Part shown: positions 15,018-24,114 of the stretch, in pieces
How the letters are laid out: every line of letters starts with the position of its first letter
Position numbering within the stretch: the first letter of the stretch is position 1
NCBI GenBank assembly: GCA_023459335.1
Contig: JAEWUO010000028.1
Location: forward strand, 124,001 to 188,000
Length of the DNA stretch: 64,000 bases
Direction: 5' to 3'
Source of the DNA: Bacillota bacterium
GTDB lineage: Bacteria; Bacillota; Clostridia; Christensenellales; CAG-138
Notes under the pieces: model-generated
Told to the model about the DNA's origin: nothing
What the model saw: only the letters and a program-made list of their open reading frames with translations
The model's database searches: none
Translations under genes and position numbers: made by a program

Positions 15018-16307
15018 CTATCGTCCGATGGAGTAATATTCCACGCCGCCGCGCTTCATGCACTCCGGATCGAAGATGTTGCGCCCGTCGTACACGAGCG
15101 GTACGCGCATTTTTCTGCGGAACACCTCCGGGGTCAGGCGCACGAACTCTTCCCATTCCGTGAAGATAAAGCAGCAGAATGCGCCTTCGAGCGCCTCGTC
15201 CACACTGCTCGCGAGCGTTACGTCCGGGTACCTTTTCGCGAAGTTCTCCGCCGCGATGGGATCGTAACAGACGATATCCGCGCCGTGCTCCAGCAGAAGC
15301 CGTACGTTGTCCAGAGACGGCGCCTCCCGCAGGTCGTCCGTGCCGGGTTTAAACGCAAGCCCGAGCACCGCGACCTTTGTGTTTTCAAACGTCATGAGGC
15401 GCTTTTTCGCTTTTTCGAAGAGCCGCGTTTTCTGCGCGGCATTGATGTCCACCGCGGCGTCTACGGTCTTCAGGGTCACGCCGTGCTGCCGCGCGAGGAA
15501 CGTAAGCGCTTTGGTGTCCTTGGGCAGGCAGCTTCCGCCGTAACCCACGCCCGCCTTGAGGAACTTTGCTCCGATCCTCGGATCGTACCGCATCCCTTCC
15601 GCCACGTCGTCGATATTCGCCCCAACGAGTTCACAGAGGTTCGCGATGTCGTTCATATACGAAATCTTGAGCGCGAGGAAGTTGTTGCAGGCATATTTGA
15701 TCATCTCCGCGGATCTGCGCGAGACCGAAACGATGGGCAGATCGAAGGGCGCGTAAATCTCCTGCAGCATCCCCTCGGCGACCTCGTCGTCCGTGCCGAT
15801 GATGATGCGCGCCGCGTGCAGCGTATCGTGCACCGCGTTTCCCTGCGCGAGGAATTCGGGATTGCTCGCGACGCGGACCTTCACATCCCGCGCAAGGTTG
15901 TCCTTGATATACTGCTCCACCTGATCGTTCGTCCCGACGGGAACCGTGGATTTGACCACGACGAGGCAGTCGCGCTGAACGCTCTGGGCGATCTCACGGC
16001 AGACCGCGGCGATATAGCTCAGATTCGCGCTGCCGTCCGGTTTTTCCGGCGTCCCGACGCCGATAAAGACCGCGTCCGCGTCGGAATACGCGCTTTTATA
16101 ATCGCCCGTGAAAAACAGCCTGCCCGTCGCGAGATTCTTTTGCAGCAGCTCGTCGAGCCCCGCCTCGTAGATCGGCGAAATCCCCTGCCGCAGCTGTGCG
16201 ACCTTTTCCTCGTCAACATCCACGCAGGTAACGACATGCCCTTTTTCCGCAAAACATACGCCCGCGACCAGGCCGACATATCCCGTTCCTGCAACCGCTA
16301 GTTTCAT
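15018..16307 (-). CDS. ugd: UDP-glucose 6-dehydrogenase
   Basis: A 429-residue enzyme oxidising UDP-glucose to UDP-glucuronate with two NAD+. GTGYVGLV at the N-terminus binds NAD; GVGYGGSCLPKD around residue 255 carries the catalytic Cys; GLAFKPGTDDLREAPS is the C-terminal UDP-binding domain signature. Full length for the family. It precedes the 4-epimerase gene, giving a uronic-acid branch within the exopolysaccharide operon. Confidence 0.95.
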   Translation of the reverse strand: MKLAVAGTGYVGLVAGVCFAEKGHVVTCVDVDEEKVAQLRQGISPIYEAGLDELLQKNLATGRLFFTGDYKSAYSDADAVFIGVGTPEKPDGSANLSYIAAVCREIAQSVQRDCLVVVKSTVPVGTNDQVEQYIKDNLARDVKVRVASNPEFLAQGNAVHDTLHAARIIIGTDDEVAEGMLQEIYAPFDLPIVSVSRRSAEMIKYACNNFLALKISYMNDIANLCELVGANIDDVAEGMRYDPRIGAKFLKAGVGYGGSCLPKDTKALTFLARQHGVTLKTVDAAVDINAAQKTRLFEKAKKRLMTFENTKVAVLGLAFKPGTDDLREAPSLDNVRLLLEHGADIVCYDPIAAENFAKRYPDVTLASSVDEALEGAFCCFIFTEWEEFVRLTPEVFRRKMRVPLVYDGRNIFDPECMKRGGVEYYSIGR

Positions 16308-16362
16308 GCTTTCACTCCTTCAATATCCCGCCGATGTTCGAGGCGCAGCCGCCTTCGATCCG

Positions 16363-17868
16363 TCAGGCTTTCGTATCGTCCTGCGGCGTTTCCGCGCCGT
16401 TCGGTTCGTTGCTGTTTTTTCGTTTATTCAGATACCCTTTTAAGGCCTGCCAAAGGTATGTCATGCTTTCCAGCCTTAATAATACCGCCAACCCGATATA
16501 CACCGCAACCCCGCATACGATCTCGATGATCAGTTTCGGCAAGTCGCCTGCGGGGATCAGCGACGCGGCGTAGACCGCCGCCCACATGGCGCCGGAGAGC
16601 AGAACCGGCGGGGTAATATCCCAGATCTGCGCGCCCCAGCCGTAGCCGAAAAGCCGCTTCATGTAGATCATGGTCACGATCATGGAAAATACCGCCGTCG
16701 CCGCCACGCCCCAGGCGATTGCGATCGGAGTAGAGAACGCGAAAACCGTGAAAGCCAGCGCGGCGATGCCGAATACTTTTTTGATGATCTCGGACGTGAG
16801 GTAGATGTCGCTCCGCCCGATCGCGTTGATCGCCTGCAGGTCGGTCGCCTCGATCGGATAGAGCGCGAATACGATGCACATCAGCTGCAGATACGGCGCG
16901 GCGGGCAGCCACTTATCGGTCAGCAGCACGCGGATAAACAGGGTTGCGACCGCGGCGAGCCCCGCCATCATGGGAAATATCATCAGCGCGGTGGGACGGT
17001 TTGTCTTGCGCACCATCCCCAGCACGCGCTGCTTGTCGTCCTGATGCGCCGCATAGGCGGGAAAGAGCACGGAGAGCGACACGCTGGTAAGGTTGTCCGC
17101 GATCATGTTCGGGTACTGGTATCCTCGGTTGTAAAACGCGAGGGAATCGCCGATATACCGCTTTCCGATCACCAGCTGGGATAAGCTCTTGTAGCCCATG
17201 TCCAATAGGCTGGACGCCAGCAGCTTCCAGCCGAATCCAAAGAGCGAGCGAACGCGTTCCATGGAAAGCACAAACGCCGGCCGCCAGCGGTCCAGCGCCC
17301 AGAGCATGATCACGGTCGCGAACGAACCGATCATCTGCTGCGCGACCAGCGCCCAGACCCCGTACCCCGCGTACGCCATATAGATGCCGACCGCGCCGGA
17401 AGCCAGCGTCGCGGAGAGCGTCGCCATACAGAGTTTGCGGAACTCCAGCTTACGTATAATGATCGCGCTCTGCACGCTGTTAAACGCACCGGAGAACAAA
17501 ATCACCGATACGATCCGAATCGCTGGCGAGATGGTCGGTTCCTGATAAAAGTCCGCGATGAACGGGGACGCGAAGAAGAGCGCCGCGTAAAACAACGCCG
17601 CGATCACGAAGCTCGCCCAAAGCACGCTGGAAAAGTCGACGTTATCCGCGTCCTTGCGCTGAATCAGCGCCGTGGCGAACCCTTTCTTTACAAATACGTC
17701 CGCGATGGTGATGAAGATCATTAAAATTGCGAGCGTGGTATAGTATTCGGGCGCAAGCATACGCGCGAGCACAATGGAGATGACGAACTTGACGGCCTGA
17801 TTGCCGCCGCTTTCCATCGCCTTCCAGAACACGCCGGAGATGGTTTTATTACGAAACGAATGATCCAT
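16363..17868 (-). CDS. Wzx-type polysaccharide flippase (MOP superfamily)
   Basis: A 501-residue protein with 12-14 predicted membrane helices. The opening TISGVFWKAMESGGNQAVKF matches the polysaccharide transport/lipopolysaccharide biosynthesis (WzxC/TuaB-like) group. It would flip undecaprenyl-linked repeat units across the membrane before polymerisation by the product at 22003-24114. A charged tail of about 20 residues ends the protein. Only a weak GAAAG ribosome site is visible upstream, eight bases after the preceding stop. Confidence 0.9.
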   Translation of the reverse strand: MDHSFRNKTISGVFWKAMESGGNQAVKFVISIVLARMLAPEYYTTLAILMIFITIADVFVKKGFATALIQRKDADNVDFSSVLWASFVIAALFYAALFFASPFIADFYQEPTISPAIRIVSVILFSGAFNSVQSAIIIRKLEFRKLCMATLSATLASGAVGIYMAYAGYGVWALVAQQMIGSFATVIMLWALDRWRPAFVLSMERVRSLFGFGWKLLASSLLDMGYKSLSQLVIGKRYIGDSLAFYNRGYQYPNMIADNLTSVSLSVLFPAYAAHQDDKQRVLGMVRKTNRPTALMIFPMMAGLAAVATLFIRVLLTDKWLPAAPYLQLMCIVFALYPIEATDLQAINAIGRSDIYLTSEIIKKVFGIAALAFTVFAFSTPIAIAWGVAATAVFSMIVTMIYMKRLFGYGWGAQIWDITPPVLLSGAMWAAVYAASLIPAGDLPKLIIEIVCGVAVYIGLAVLLRLESMTYLWQALKGYLNKRKNSNEPNGAETPQDDTKA

Positions 17869-17876
17869 ATGATTTT

Positions 17877-18848
17877 TTACTTTCGTTCTTTGCGCCGCCG
17901 GTCCAGTATCCGCGCGGTCAAAGCCGCGAAATACCGTTCTCCAAGAAGGCGCAGTTTTCTTTTGATCGGCAGCGACCGGTAAAATTCCCGATACGGCGGG
18001 CGCATGGCTTCCTTCAATTTATGCTCATAGCAGAGAATCAGGAACTCCTGATACCGGATCGCTTCCGCGAACGCTTCATGGTACTTCCCGCCGGAATACG
18101 CGTCGTACCCCTCGTTGAGCGCGATGATGTCCCGGCTGGTTTTGATGCGCGTCTCCGCGCCTGAGGCGTACTGCCGCGTCGACCAGGACCCCGGCACCGC
18201 CTGCCGGTAGGCCATCAGCGTGTCGGCGATGTACCAGGCGTAACCCGCCAACGCGCCGAGCAGCTGAAAGGGGATATCCTCCGCCTCGATATGGTCCGCG
18301 AACTCCGGCAGATCCTTTAACAGCTGCGTCGGCATCACGATCGTATTCGTCGCGGTAAATCCGCCGCCAGCGCGGATCATATCCGCCGGATCCACCCGTC
18401 GGTTCACTTCGTACGGTGCGGTGCGGCCTGCGGTTTTTCCGTTTACGTCCACCACGTCCGCCGCGCCCACGCAGAGCGTGCAGTCGGGATGCGCTTCCAG
18501 ATAACCGACTTGTTTCTGCAGCTTCATGGGATCCACCCAATAATCGTCGCCGTCCAGAATCGCGGTATATTTTGCCTCCACCTTTGGAATCAGAATATGC
18601 GACTGGATGCGGCGGTCCTTCCGATACTGGTTCTCCGTCTGCGCGATTAGATGAATTTTTTCCGGAAAGCGCGCGGCGTACGAACGGCAGATGCCCGCCG
18701 TTCCGTCCGTAGACGCGTCGTCGTGCAGAAGGATGTCGAACGGGAAATCCGTTTTCTGCATGAGCACGCTCTCGATCGCCTGCGCGATAAACGGCGCGTG
18801 GTTGTGCGTTGGGAGGATGACGGTCACGAGCGGTTTTCGCTGTTCCAT
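17877..18848 (-). CDS. Glycosyltransferase family 2
   Basis: A 323-residue GT-A glycosyltransferase. TVILPTHNHAPF at the N-terminus, HDDASTDGT, and the metal-binding LDGDDYW (DxD type) around residue 97 are clear. It closely resembles the next gene upstream (18862-19800) through the first 140 residues, including QKTDFP, DDYW.DP.KLQ.Q and EAHPDCT, indicating a tandem duplication. GGGGGAG stands before the ATG. Acceptor and sugar unknown; cytosolic, acting on a lipid-linked repeat unit (inference). Confidence 0.9.
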   Translation of the reverse strand: MEQRKPLVTVILPTHNHAPFIAQAIESVLMQKTDFPFDILLHDDASTDGTAGICRSYAARFPEKIHLIAQTENQYRKDRRIQSHILIPKVEAKYTAILDGDDYWVDPMKLQKQVGYLEAHPDCTLCVGAADVVDVNGKTAGRTAPYEVNRRVDPADMIRAGGGFTATNTIVMPTQLLKDLPEFADHIEAEDIPFQLLGALAGYAWYIADTLMAYRQAVPGSWSTRQYASGAETRIKTSRDIIALNEGYDAYSGGKYHEAFAEAIRYQEFLILCYEHKLKEAMRPPYREFYRSLPIKRKLRLLGERYFAALTARILDRRRKERK

Positions 18849-18861
18849 GCGGTTCTCCCCC

Positions 18862-19800
18862 CTATCCTTTGAGCAGGCCGAGGCGCGCCAGATGCATCCG
18901 TACGCGCCGCCTGAACGGAAGTTCTTTATACAGCGGCCGGTAAGGCGGGCGGTTGAGCGCTTTTACGTCGTTTTTCAGGCGCAGTATCTCGTATTCCTGC
19001 TGATAGGTGACGCAGTATTGCACCGCCTCGTGCCAGCGGTAACCTGTCTCCTCGTCGAAGGAACGCAGCGCACGCGCCAGACCTTCATGGTGACGGATGC
19101 GCGGCGCGTGGTCGCCCGCAAAGAACGTCTCCGTCCAGCTGCCGGGCACGTTGAAGCGGTAGGCGCACATCGGCTCGGCAAAATAGTGCGTATTGCCGTT
19201 TGCGCCAAACCAGAGCTGCAGCACCGCGTCGTCCACGTCCGCCATGTCGCAGAACGCCGCGCGGTTCTGCGCAAGGCGCGTGGGCGCTACGATCGACGCG
19301 GTCGCGACGAACCCGCCGCCTCCGCGGATCAGCTCGTCCATCGGAACGTCGCAGTCCGCCGGATACGGGCGTACCATGCCGATGCGCACTTTCTGCGGGT
19401 CGACCAGTTCCGCCCCCGTCACGCAGAATGTGCAGTCCGGGTGCGCTTCCATATAGTCGATCTGCAGTTGAAGTTTATTCGGGTCCGTCCAGTAATCGTC
19501 CCCCTCGCAGATGGCGATATACTTACCGCGCGCGAGCGGAAAGACGTAGTGCTCCAGGATCTTCGGGTCGCGCGAGTAGATGTTCTCGGTGCGGTAAACG
19601 CAGCGAAAGAGCGTCGGGTGCGCCCTCTCGTATTCGTGGAGGATCCGCGCGGTACCGTCCGTGGAAGCGTCGTCGTGTATGATGATTTCCACGGGAAAAT
19701 CCGTCTTCTGCGCGAGAAAGCCGTCCAGCGCGTCCCGGATGAACGGCGCGTGGTTATAGGTGTCGCACACGATGGAGACGAGCGGCGCGTTATTCTCCAT
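18862..19800 (-). CDS. Glycosyltransferase family 2
   Basis: A 312-residue paralogue of the neighbour at 17877-18848. SIVCDTYNHAPFI, HDDASTDGTARI and CEGDDYWTDP mark the GT-A nucleotide-sugar domain; GGGGFVATASIVAPT resembles the acceptor-side region of the paralogue. The start overlaps the end of the upstream gene by 11 bases, with GAGGG before the ATG. Sugar specificity cannot be told from sequence. Confidence 0.9.
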   Translation of the reverse strand: MENNAPLVSIVCDTYNHAPFIRDALDGFLAQKTDFPVEIIIHDDASTDGTARILHEYERAHPTLFRCVYRTENIYSRDPKILEHYVFPLARGKYIAICEGDDYWTDPNKLQLQIDYMEAHPDCTFCVTGAELVDPQKVRIGMVRPYPADCDVPMDELIRGGGGFVATASIVAPTRLAQNRAAFCDMADVDDAVLQLWFGANGNTHYFAEPMCAYRFNVPGSWTETFFAGDHAPRIRHHEGLARALRSFDEETGYRWHEAVQYCVTYQQEYEILRLKNDVKALNRPPYRPLYKELPFRRRVRMHLARLGLLKG

Positions 19801-20833
19801 GCGACGCCCTCATTTTATATGTGCCGATTTTCTCGATCCAGTCGAGGCGGTGCTTGTTTTTTTTGAGAATCGCCCTGAGCTGCATACGGCGTACACGCGA
19901 TAACGAGCGGTTTTTCGCATACCGCAGCTCTTCCTGATCGATGTGCGCGCCCCAGTCGTAGTTCAGCACTTCTCGCTTCTGCGCTTCCGTTTCCGCCGCG
20001 CGGTAATGCTGCCAGAAGAGCGTGATGAGTCCGTTGAGCCTGCGCGCGTAAAAGCGCTCCAGCTGCTCCGGCGTGTCCATCCCCCAGATCGTCATGTAGC
20101 GGCGCAGCTGTGCCATGACCGCGTCGTTAAACTGCCTGTCGATCCTGCCGGGCAGCACGCGGGAAGAGATGCTCTGCCCGATGCGGCGGTAGTTATAGAG
20201 CGGAACGGAACGGTAGACGATCGTTTCCGCGTGCGTGACGGGATAGAGCGACTGCAGCAGGTCCTCCGTATGCGGGTTTGCCGCGTACGCTTCATAGTGC
20301 GTGTCGTCCAACTTGACGAGCGGAGTGCGGATCGCCTTCGTACAGAGGTTGTTGAGCCGCCAGGACGCGATCATCTCCTCGTAAATCGACCGCTTTTCCG
20401 TTTCCCCGCGAAATACCCTGCCGTCTTCGAACACCGGCTCGGATACCGTCGTCGTATACTCCGGCTCGAAGCGGTTGAAGTAATTGAAGATGACCATGTC
20501 CGCGCGTTCGCGCCCGATGGTCTCGCGCAGCACGGCCAGCTCGTCTGGCTCAAGGTAGTCGTCCGCGTCCAGAAAGACGCAGTACTCCCCTTCCGCCGCC
20601 TGAATACCCGCGCGCCGCGCGAGAATGAGCCCCCGGTTCGGCTGGTGGAGCACCTTTACGCGGTTGGGGTGCATCGCGCGAAACCGGTCGCAGATCATGC
20701 CGCAGCCGTCCACGGAGCCGTCGTTGACGAGCACGAGTTCAAAGTCCTGCTCGCTCTGGCGCAGGACGGAATCGAGGCATTCCTTTAAAAATGGTTCCGC
20801 GTTATAAACCGGAACGAGAACGCTGAAATACAT
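19790..20833 (-). CDS. Glycosyltransferase family 2 with long C-terminal extension
   Basis: A 347-residue enzyme: SVLVPVYNAEPFL, VNDGSVDG and FLDADDYLEPDEL are the GT-A landmarks (residues 4-105). The C-terminal 200 residues are rich in Arg, Tyr and Leu and resemble CpsJ/EpsJ-type capsule transferases. It ends with basic residues that may contact the membrane. AAGGATG lies upstream of the ATG at 20833. Confidence 0.88.
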   Translation of the reverse strand: MYFSVLVPVYNAEPFLKECLDSVLRQSEQDFELVLVNDGSVDGCGMICDRFRAMHPNRVKVLHQPNRGLILARRAGIQAAEGEYCVFLDADDYLEPDELAVLRETIGRERADMVIFNYFNRFEPEYTTTVSEPVFEDGRVFRGETEKRSIYEEMIASWRLNNLCTKAIRTPLVKLDDTHYEAYAANPHTEDLLQSLYPVTHAETIVYRSVPLYNYRRIGQSISSRVLPGRIDRQFNDAVMAQLRRYMTIWGMDTPEQLERFYARRLNGLITLFWQHYRAAETEAQKREVLNYDWGAHIDQEELRYAKNRSLSRVRRMQLRAILKKNKHRLDWIEKIGTYKMRASHGE

Positions 20834-20866
20834 CTGGTGTCATCCTTTGATTTTGTTCGGCGGCGG

Positions 20867-22006
20867 TCAGCGGATTTCCCCCGCATCCCCCGCGAGGCCG
20901 GCAATCATGAGTTCGCGGATGGATTCGCAGCGCAGCGTATTGAGAATGTTTGTTTTCGACTGACCGCTGTACATACGCGCAGGACGCCTGCCGGTAAAGA
21001 AGCTCAGCGTGCGCAGAAACACATTTCCGCTGAGAAACACGCGAAAGAGCTTGTCCTTTTCCTCGGACGCATACTGTGCGTAACGAGCTGAAACGAAGCC
21101 TTCGAGGCGGATGCGCAGGGAGCGCCTCTGAAACGCTTCGAGAATTGCGGCGGATGTCGGTTCGTCCGCGAGGCCCGCGCCGCCCGATACGCGCACGATG
21201 GGCACGAATTCGACCGAATCCGCGCCGTAGTCCCCGATGGTATACCGGATCAATAGCCCCGTATCGAACCCTTCGCCGCCGTCGTTCACATCGAAAATGA
21301 AGTTCCCCTGCCCGTAGACGATCGTAGTGTTGTCCCAGCGTTCGCTGCTGCCGATGCAGTGGCTGTGCTGGCAGACCACGAGGGATGCGCCGCATTCGGC
21401 GATTTTCCGGCATGCCTTCTGTACGTCCGGCGAAGGATAGGGATACCCTTCCCGCCCGCCGTGATACAGCACGATCAGCCGGTCGCAGCTGGACTTGATC
21501 TCGCGTACGCGGTCGCCCAGATTGACCAAATCGAGCGGGTTCGCCCCCGCCGAGCGTTCGGTCGCGATGGAAAATTCATGCTCGCAGACGGCGTATACGC
21601 CCACGCGCACCCCGTTTCGCACGAAGAAATACGGCTGATCCGCTTCGTCGAGATCCGCTCCCGCGCCAAACGCGGCAATGTGCTTTTCCTTGAGCGCGGC
21701 GCGCGTGGAAAGAAGCCCTTCCGCGCCGAAGTCGAGAATATGGTTGTTGCCGAGGCAGATACCGGCCGGATTTAATGCGGACAGCCCCGCGGCGCAGGCA
21801 GCCGGCGCGCAGAGGCTCGGCCCGCATTTGCGCTCCGCGGCGAGGTTGTCGGCCAGCGGAGATTCGAGGTTAAAGATACGCGCGTCCGCGTGATTCCATA
21901 CCGTTTCCAGACCGTTGAACAGCAGGTTCGGCGACGCCGATTGAAATTCGCCGAGGTTCGACGCGGTCGGCACGACGTCCGCGCCCAATAAGATCTCCAA
22001 GCTCAT
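20867..22006 (-). CDS. CapA family metallophosphatase-like protein
   Basis: A 379-residue protein of the PGA_cap (CapA) family with a calcineurin-like fold. Landmarks: GADVVPT at the start, FNLESPL, LGNNHILDFG, YHGGREG, CQHSHCIG and VYGQGNFIFD. No signal peptide, so it appears cytosolic here, unlike classical CapA. CapA proteins take part in poly-glutamate or capsule synthesis; many clostridial members sit in polysaccharide loci with unknown chemistry. ATGA overlap with the upstream polymerase fusion indicates coupled translation. Confidence 0.85.
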   Translation of the reverse strand: MSLEILLGADVVPTASNLGEFQSASPNLLFNGLETVWNHADARIFNLESPLADNLAAERKCGPSLCAPAACAAGLSALNPAGICLGNNHILDFGAEGLLSTRAALKEKHIAAFGAGADLDEADQPYFFVRNGVRVGVYAVCEHEFSIATERSAGANPLDLVNLGDRVREIKSSCDRLIVLYHGGREGYPYPSPDVQKACRKIAECGASLVVCQHSHCIGSSERWDNTTIVYGQGNFIFDVNDGGEGFDTGLLIRYTIGDYGADSVEFVPIVRVSGGAGLADEPTSAAILEAFQRRSLRIRLEGFVSARYAQYASEEKDKLFRVFLSGNVFLRTLSFFTGRRPARMYSGQSKTNILNTLRCESIRELMIAGLAGDAGEIR

Positions 22007-24114
22007 GCCTGTTCCTCCAATTTTAAAAACCCGCCCATGACGCGGTCCCCGTCTGAGACGTAATCGTCCGCAAAACCGCTCTGGTCGAAGAATGTCAGTT
22101 CGCCGAATCGAACGCCCTGTTCGGTGTCATAAAGGTCCACGCGCACATGTTTGATCCCCGTTGACAGCGTCTCGGCCACACGCAGCATCTCATCATAACG
22201 CGCGGGCTTCTCGATCACAAGCCCGGCCGGCATGTTCGCCGTCGCCTCGTTGACGGGCAGGCGCTGAAAATCGCGGTCGAAGAAATAATACTCCGCGTGC
22301 TTGCCGCTGCGGTTTTTACAGACGCAGACCGCGCGGACGGCGCCGTCGAAGCAGAAAAACTTGTAGTCGTCCGGCAGGATTCCGTCGTCCCCGCCGATGA
22401 ACGCTTCCGCCATTACGCGCGGCGGCACATTTTTATATAACCACTCGCGGCCCTGCCAGTAATAGTTTTTCCCGAGCTGCTCGCGCAGTTTTTTCACCGC
22501 GTTCTTTCGGTTGAATTTCGTTTTATCGGTGCAGACGATCACGCCGCCGGAATTATGCGTGCACTTGAGCACGAATTTTTCGGGCAGCGCGTCAAAGTCG
22601 ATCTTCTCCGCTTTTTCCCATACGCCTAACAGTTCAACCAGAATGCCCGCGCCCACTTTTTGAGTGACATATTCGCGAACGGCAACCTTGTCCACCAGGC
22701 GCGCATGCCCCTCGTCCCGGTCGTGCAGCTTCAGCCACTGAACTTTTTCGTTCATGGTCTCGGGCGGGTTCAGGCGCAGTTCTTTTCCAAAGCGCGCGCG
22801 GTAAAAACGCTTCAGATACGCTTCGTCGTCCATGCCGCGAAACCAGCCGCGTTCGGCAAGCCAGATGAAGAGGATGCGCGGATTCTTCAGAAACGTGAAA
22901 AACCGTTCGCCGTCCGACGCGCGGTCCCAACCGATCCTCGAAGCGGCGACAAGCAGCACGAGATACACCGCCGCGGTGCGGTCAAAGTAGGACACCATAC
23001 CGTAATCCATCACGATTTGCACGATCAGCAGCGCGATGAACGCGCCGATGCAGGCGCGCTGTGCGACGTCCGCGGCTAAGACGCCCGCGCGGCGGATTTT
23101 CGCGGCGGCGGCGGCGGACGCAACCAGCGCAGCCAGCTGCGGTAAGTAATAGAGCGCGAAGAACACCACGCCGCCGGATACCAGCAGCTCGGTGTAATTA
23201 TTGTGCGAATAAGTGCCCATTTCGTTCAGGAACTGGAAGCAGGCCAGCCCGTAGCCGGTCAGAGGTTTTAAATGGAACAACCGCATGGCGGTTTCGATGA
23301 GCGAATTCCGCGCGATCACGGAATCCGCAAGCGCATAGCCGTCGATATAGTAACACGCCACCAAGTGCAGCCGGCGCAAGAGTCCGTTGCTTAACGGATT
23401 TTCCTTGTAGAGGCCAAAGTAAACGGCGAACATTCCCGCCGCAAGCAAGATGATCATTTTCAGCCACCAGCGCTTTGGGTACAAGATCAGCATAATAACG
23501 ACGATCACCAGCGCGGCGAGCGTCAGCGCCTTCGCGGATTTTGAAAACACCACGACCGGAAGCAGCACAAGAAGCGGAAACAGCCAGAAAGCGCTTTTCC
23601 GCTTAGCGAGAAAGACGCAATAACCCGCAGCAACCGCCGCGAGCATACCGAGCCAGTTCGGGTTGATACCGGTCGCCATTCCGACACGCAGCGCTTCAAG
23701 GTTAAACGGAATTTCGCGCAGTAAGGCATACACGCTCAAAAACGAGATGCTCAATGCAAACGCCGCCATGTACCGGCGCATATCGCGTTGTAAAAGCAGA
23801 TATTGAAACAGGAAGAAGAAAAACACCGCGTTGACGATGAGCGTCTTCACCATATTCAGCGAAACGGCCCGGTCGATCGCCCAGCCAAACGTACCCGCGC
23901 ATCCCCAGAGGATGACGAGCAGGCTGGCGGCCATCCACCAGGAGAAGAAGACCTTTTGCCTGCGGATCATATACAGTACGGTCACTAAAATAAAAACGAG
24001 CATACATATCTGCGAGAGCAGGCTGTGCTCGCGCGCCACCTCGGCAAGGAGGTAAAGCGCGAACGCGGCATCCGCCATAAACGGCAGAGCTTTATCGATC
24101 CGATATTGTTTCAA
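22003..24114 (-). CDS. O-antigen ligase/polymerase (Wzy-like) fused to TupA-like ATP-grasp domain
   Basis: A 703-residue two-part protein. Residues about 1-405 hold ten or more membrane helices and a large loop with GYGLACFQFLNEMGTYSHNNYTE, the Wzy_C/WaaL polymerase signature. Residues about 415-703 match the TupA-like ATP-grasp family: LKNPRILFIWLAERGWF, LNPPETMNEKVQWLKL, DKVAVREYV, LKCTHNSGGVIVC and GELTFFDQSGF. These are normally separate proteins; the joint is in frame with no stop. The start is TTG at 24114, chosen because GGAGG lies seven bases upstream and it overlaps the preceding gene by 23 bases. The ATP-grasp part may attach an amino acid or other acid to the glycan (inference). 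Confidence 0.87.
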   Translation of the reverse strand: MKQYRIDKALPFMADAAFALYLLAEVAREHSLLSQICMLVFILVTVLYMIRRQKVFFSWWMAASLLVILWGCAGTFGWAIDRAVSLNMVKTLIVNAVFFFFLFQYLLLQRDMRRYMAAFALSISFLSVYALLREIPFNLEALRVGMATGINPNWLGMLAAVAAGYCVFLAKRKSAFWLFPLLVLLPVVVFSKSAKALTLAALVIVVIMLILYPKRWWLKMIILLAAGMFAVYFGLYKENPLSNGLLRRLHLVACYYIDGYALADSVIARNSLIETAMRLFHLKPLTGYGLACFQFLNEMGTYSHNNYTELLVSGGVVFFALYYLPQLAALVASAAAAAKIRRAGVLAADVAQRACIGAFIALLIVQIVMDYGMVSYFDRTAAVYLVLLVAASRIGWDRASDGERFFTFLKNPRILFIWLAERGWFRGMDDEAYLKRFYRARFGKELRLNPPETMNEKVQWLKLHDRDEGHARLVDKVAVREYVTQKVGAGILVELLGVWEKAEKIDFDALPEKFVLKCTHNSGGVIVCTDKTKFNRKNAVKKLREQLGKNYYWQGREWLYKNVPPRVMAEAFIGGDDGILPDDYKFFCFDGAVRAVCVCKNRSGKHAEYYFFDRDFQRLPVNEATANMPAGLVIEKPARYDEMLRVAETLSTGIKHVRVDLYDTEQGVRFGELTFFDQSGFADDYVSDGDRVMGGFLKLEEQA

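Noticed and set aside
15285..16301. 338-residue plus-strand frame
   Set aside because: Lies opposite ugd, whose catalytic and NAD motifs are complete.
18691..19866. 391-residue plus-strand frame across two glycosyltransferases
   Set aside because: Shadow of two real GT2 genes on the other strand.
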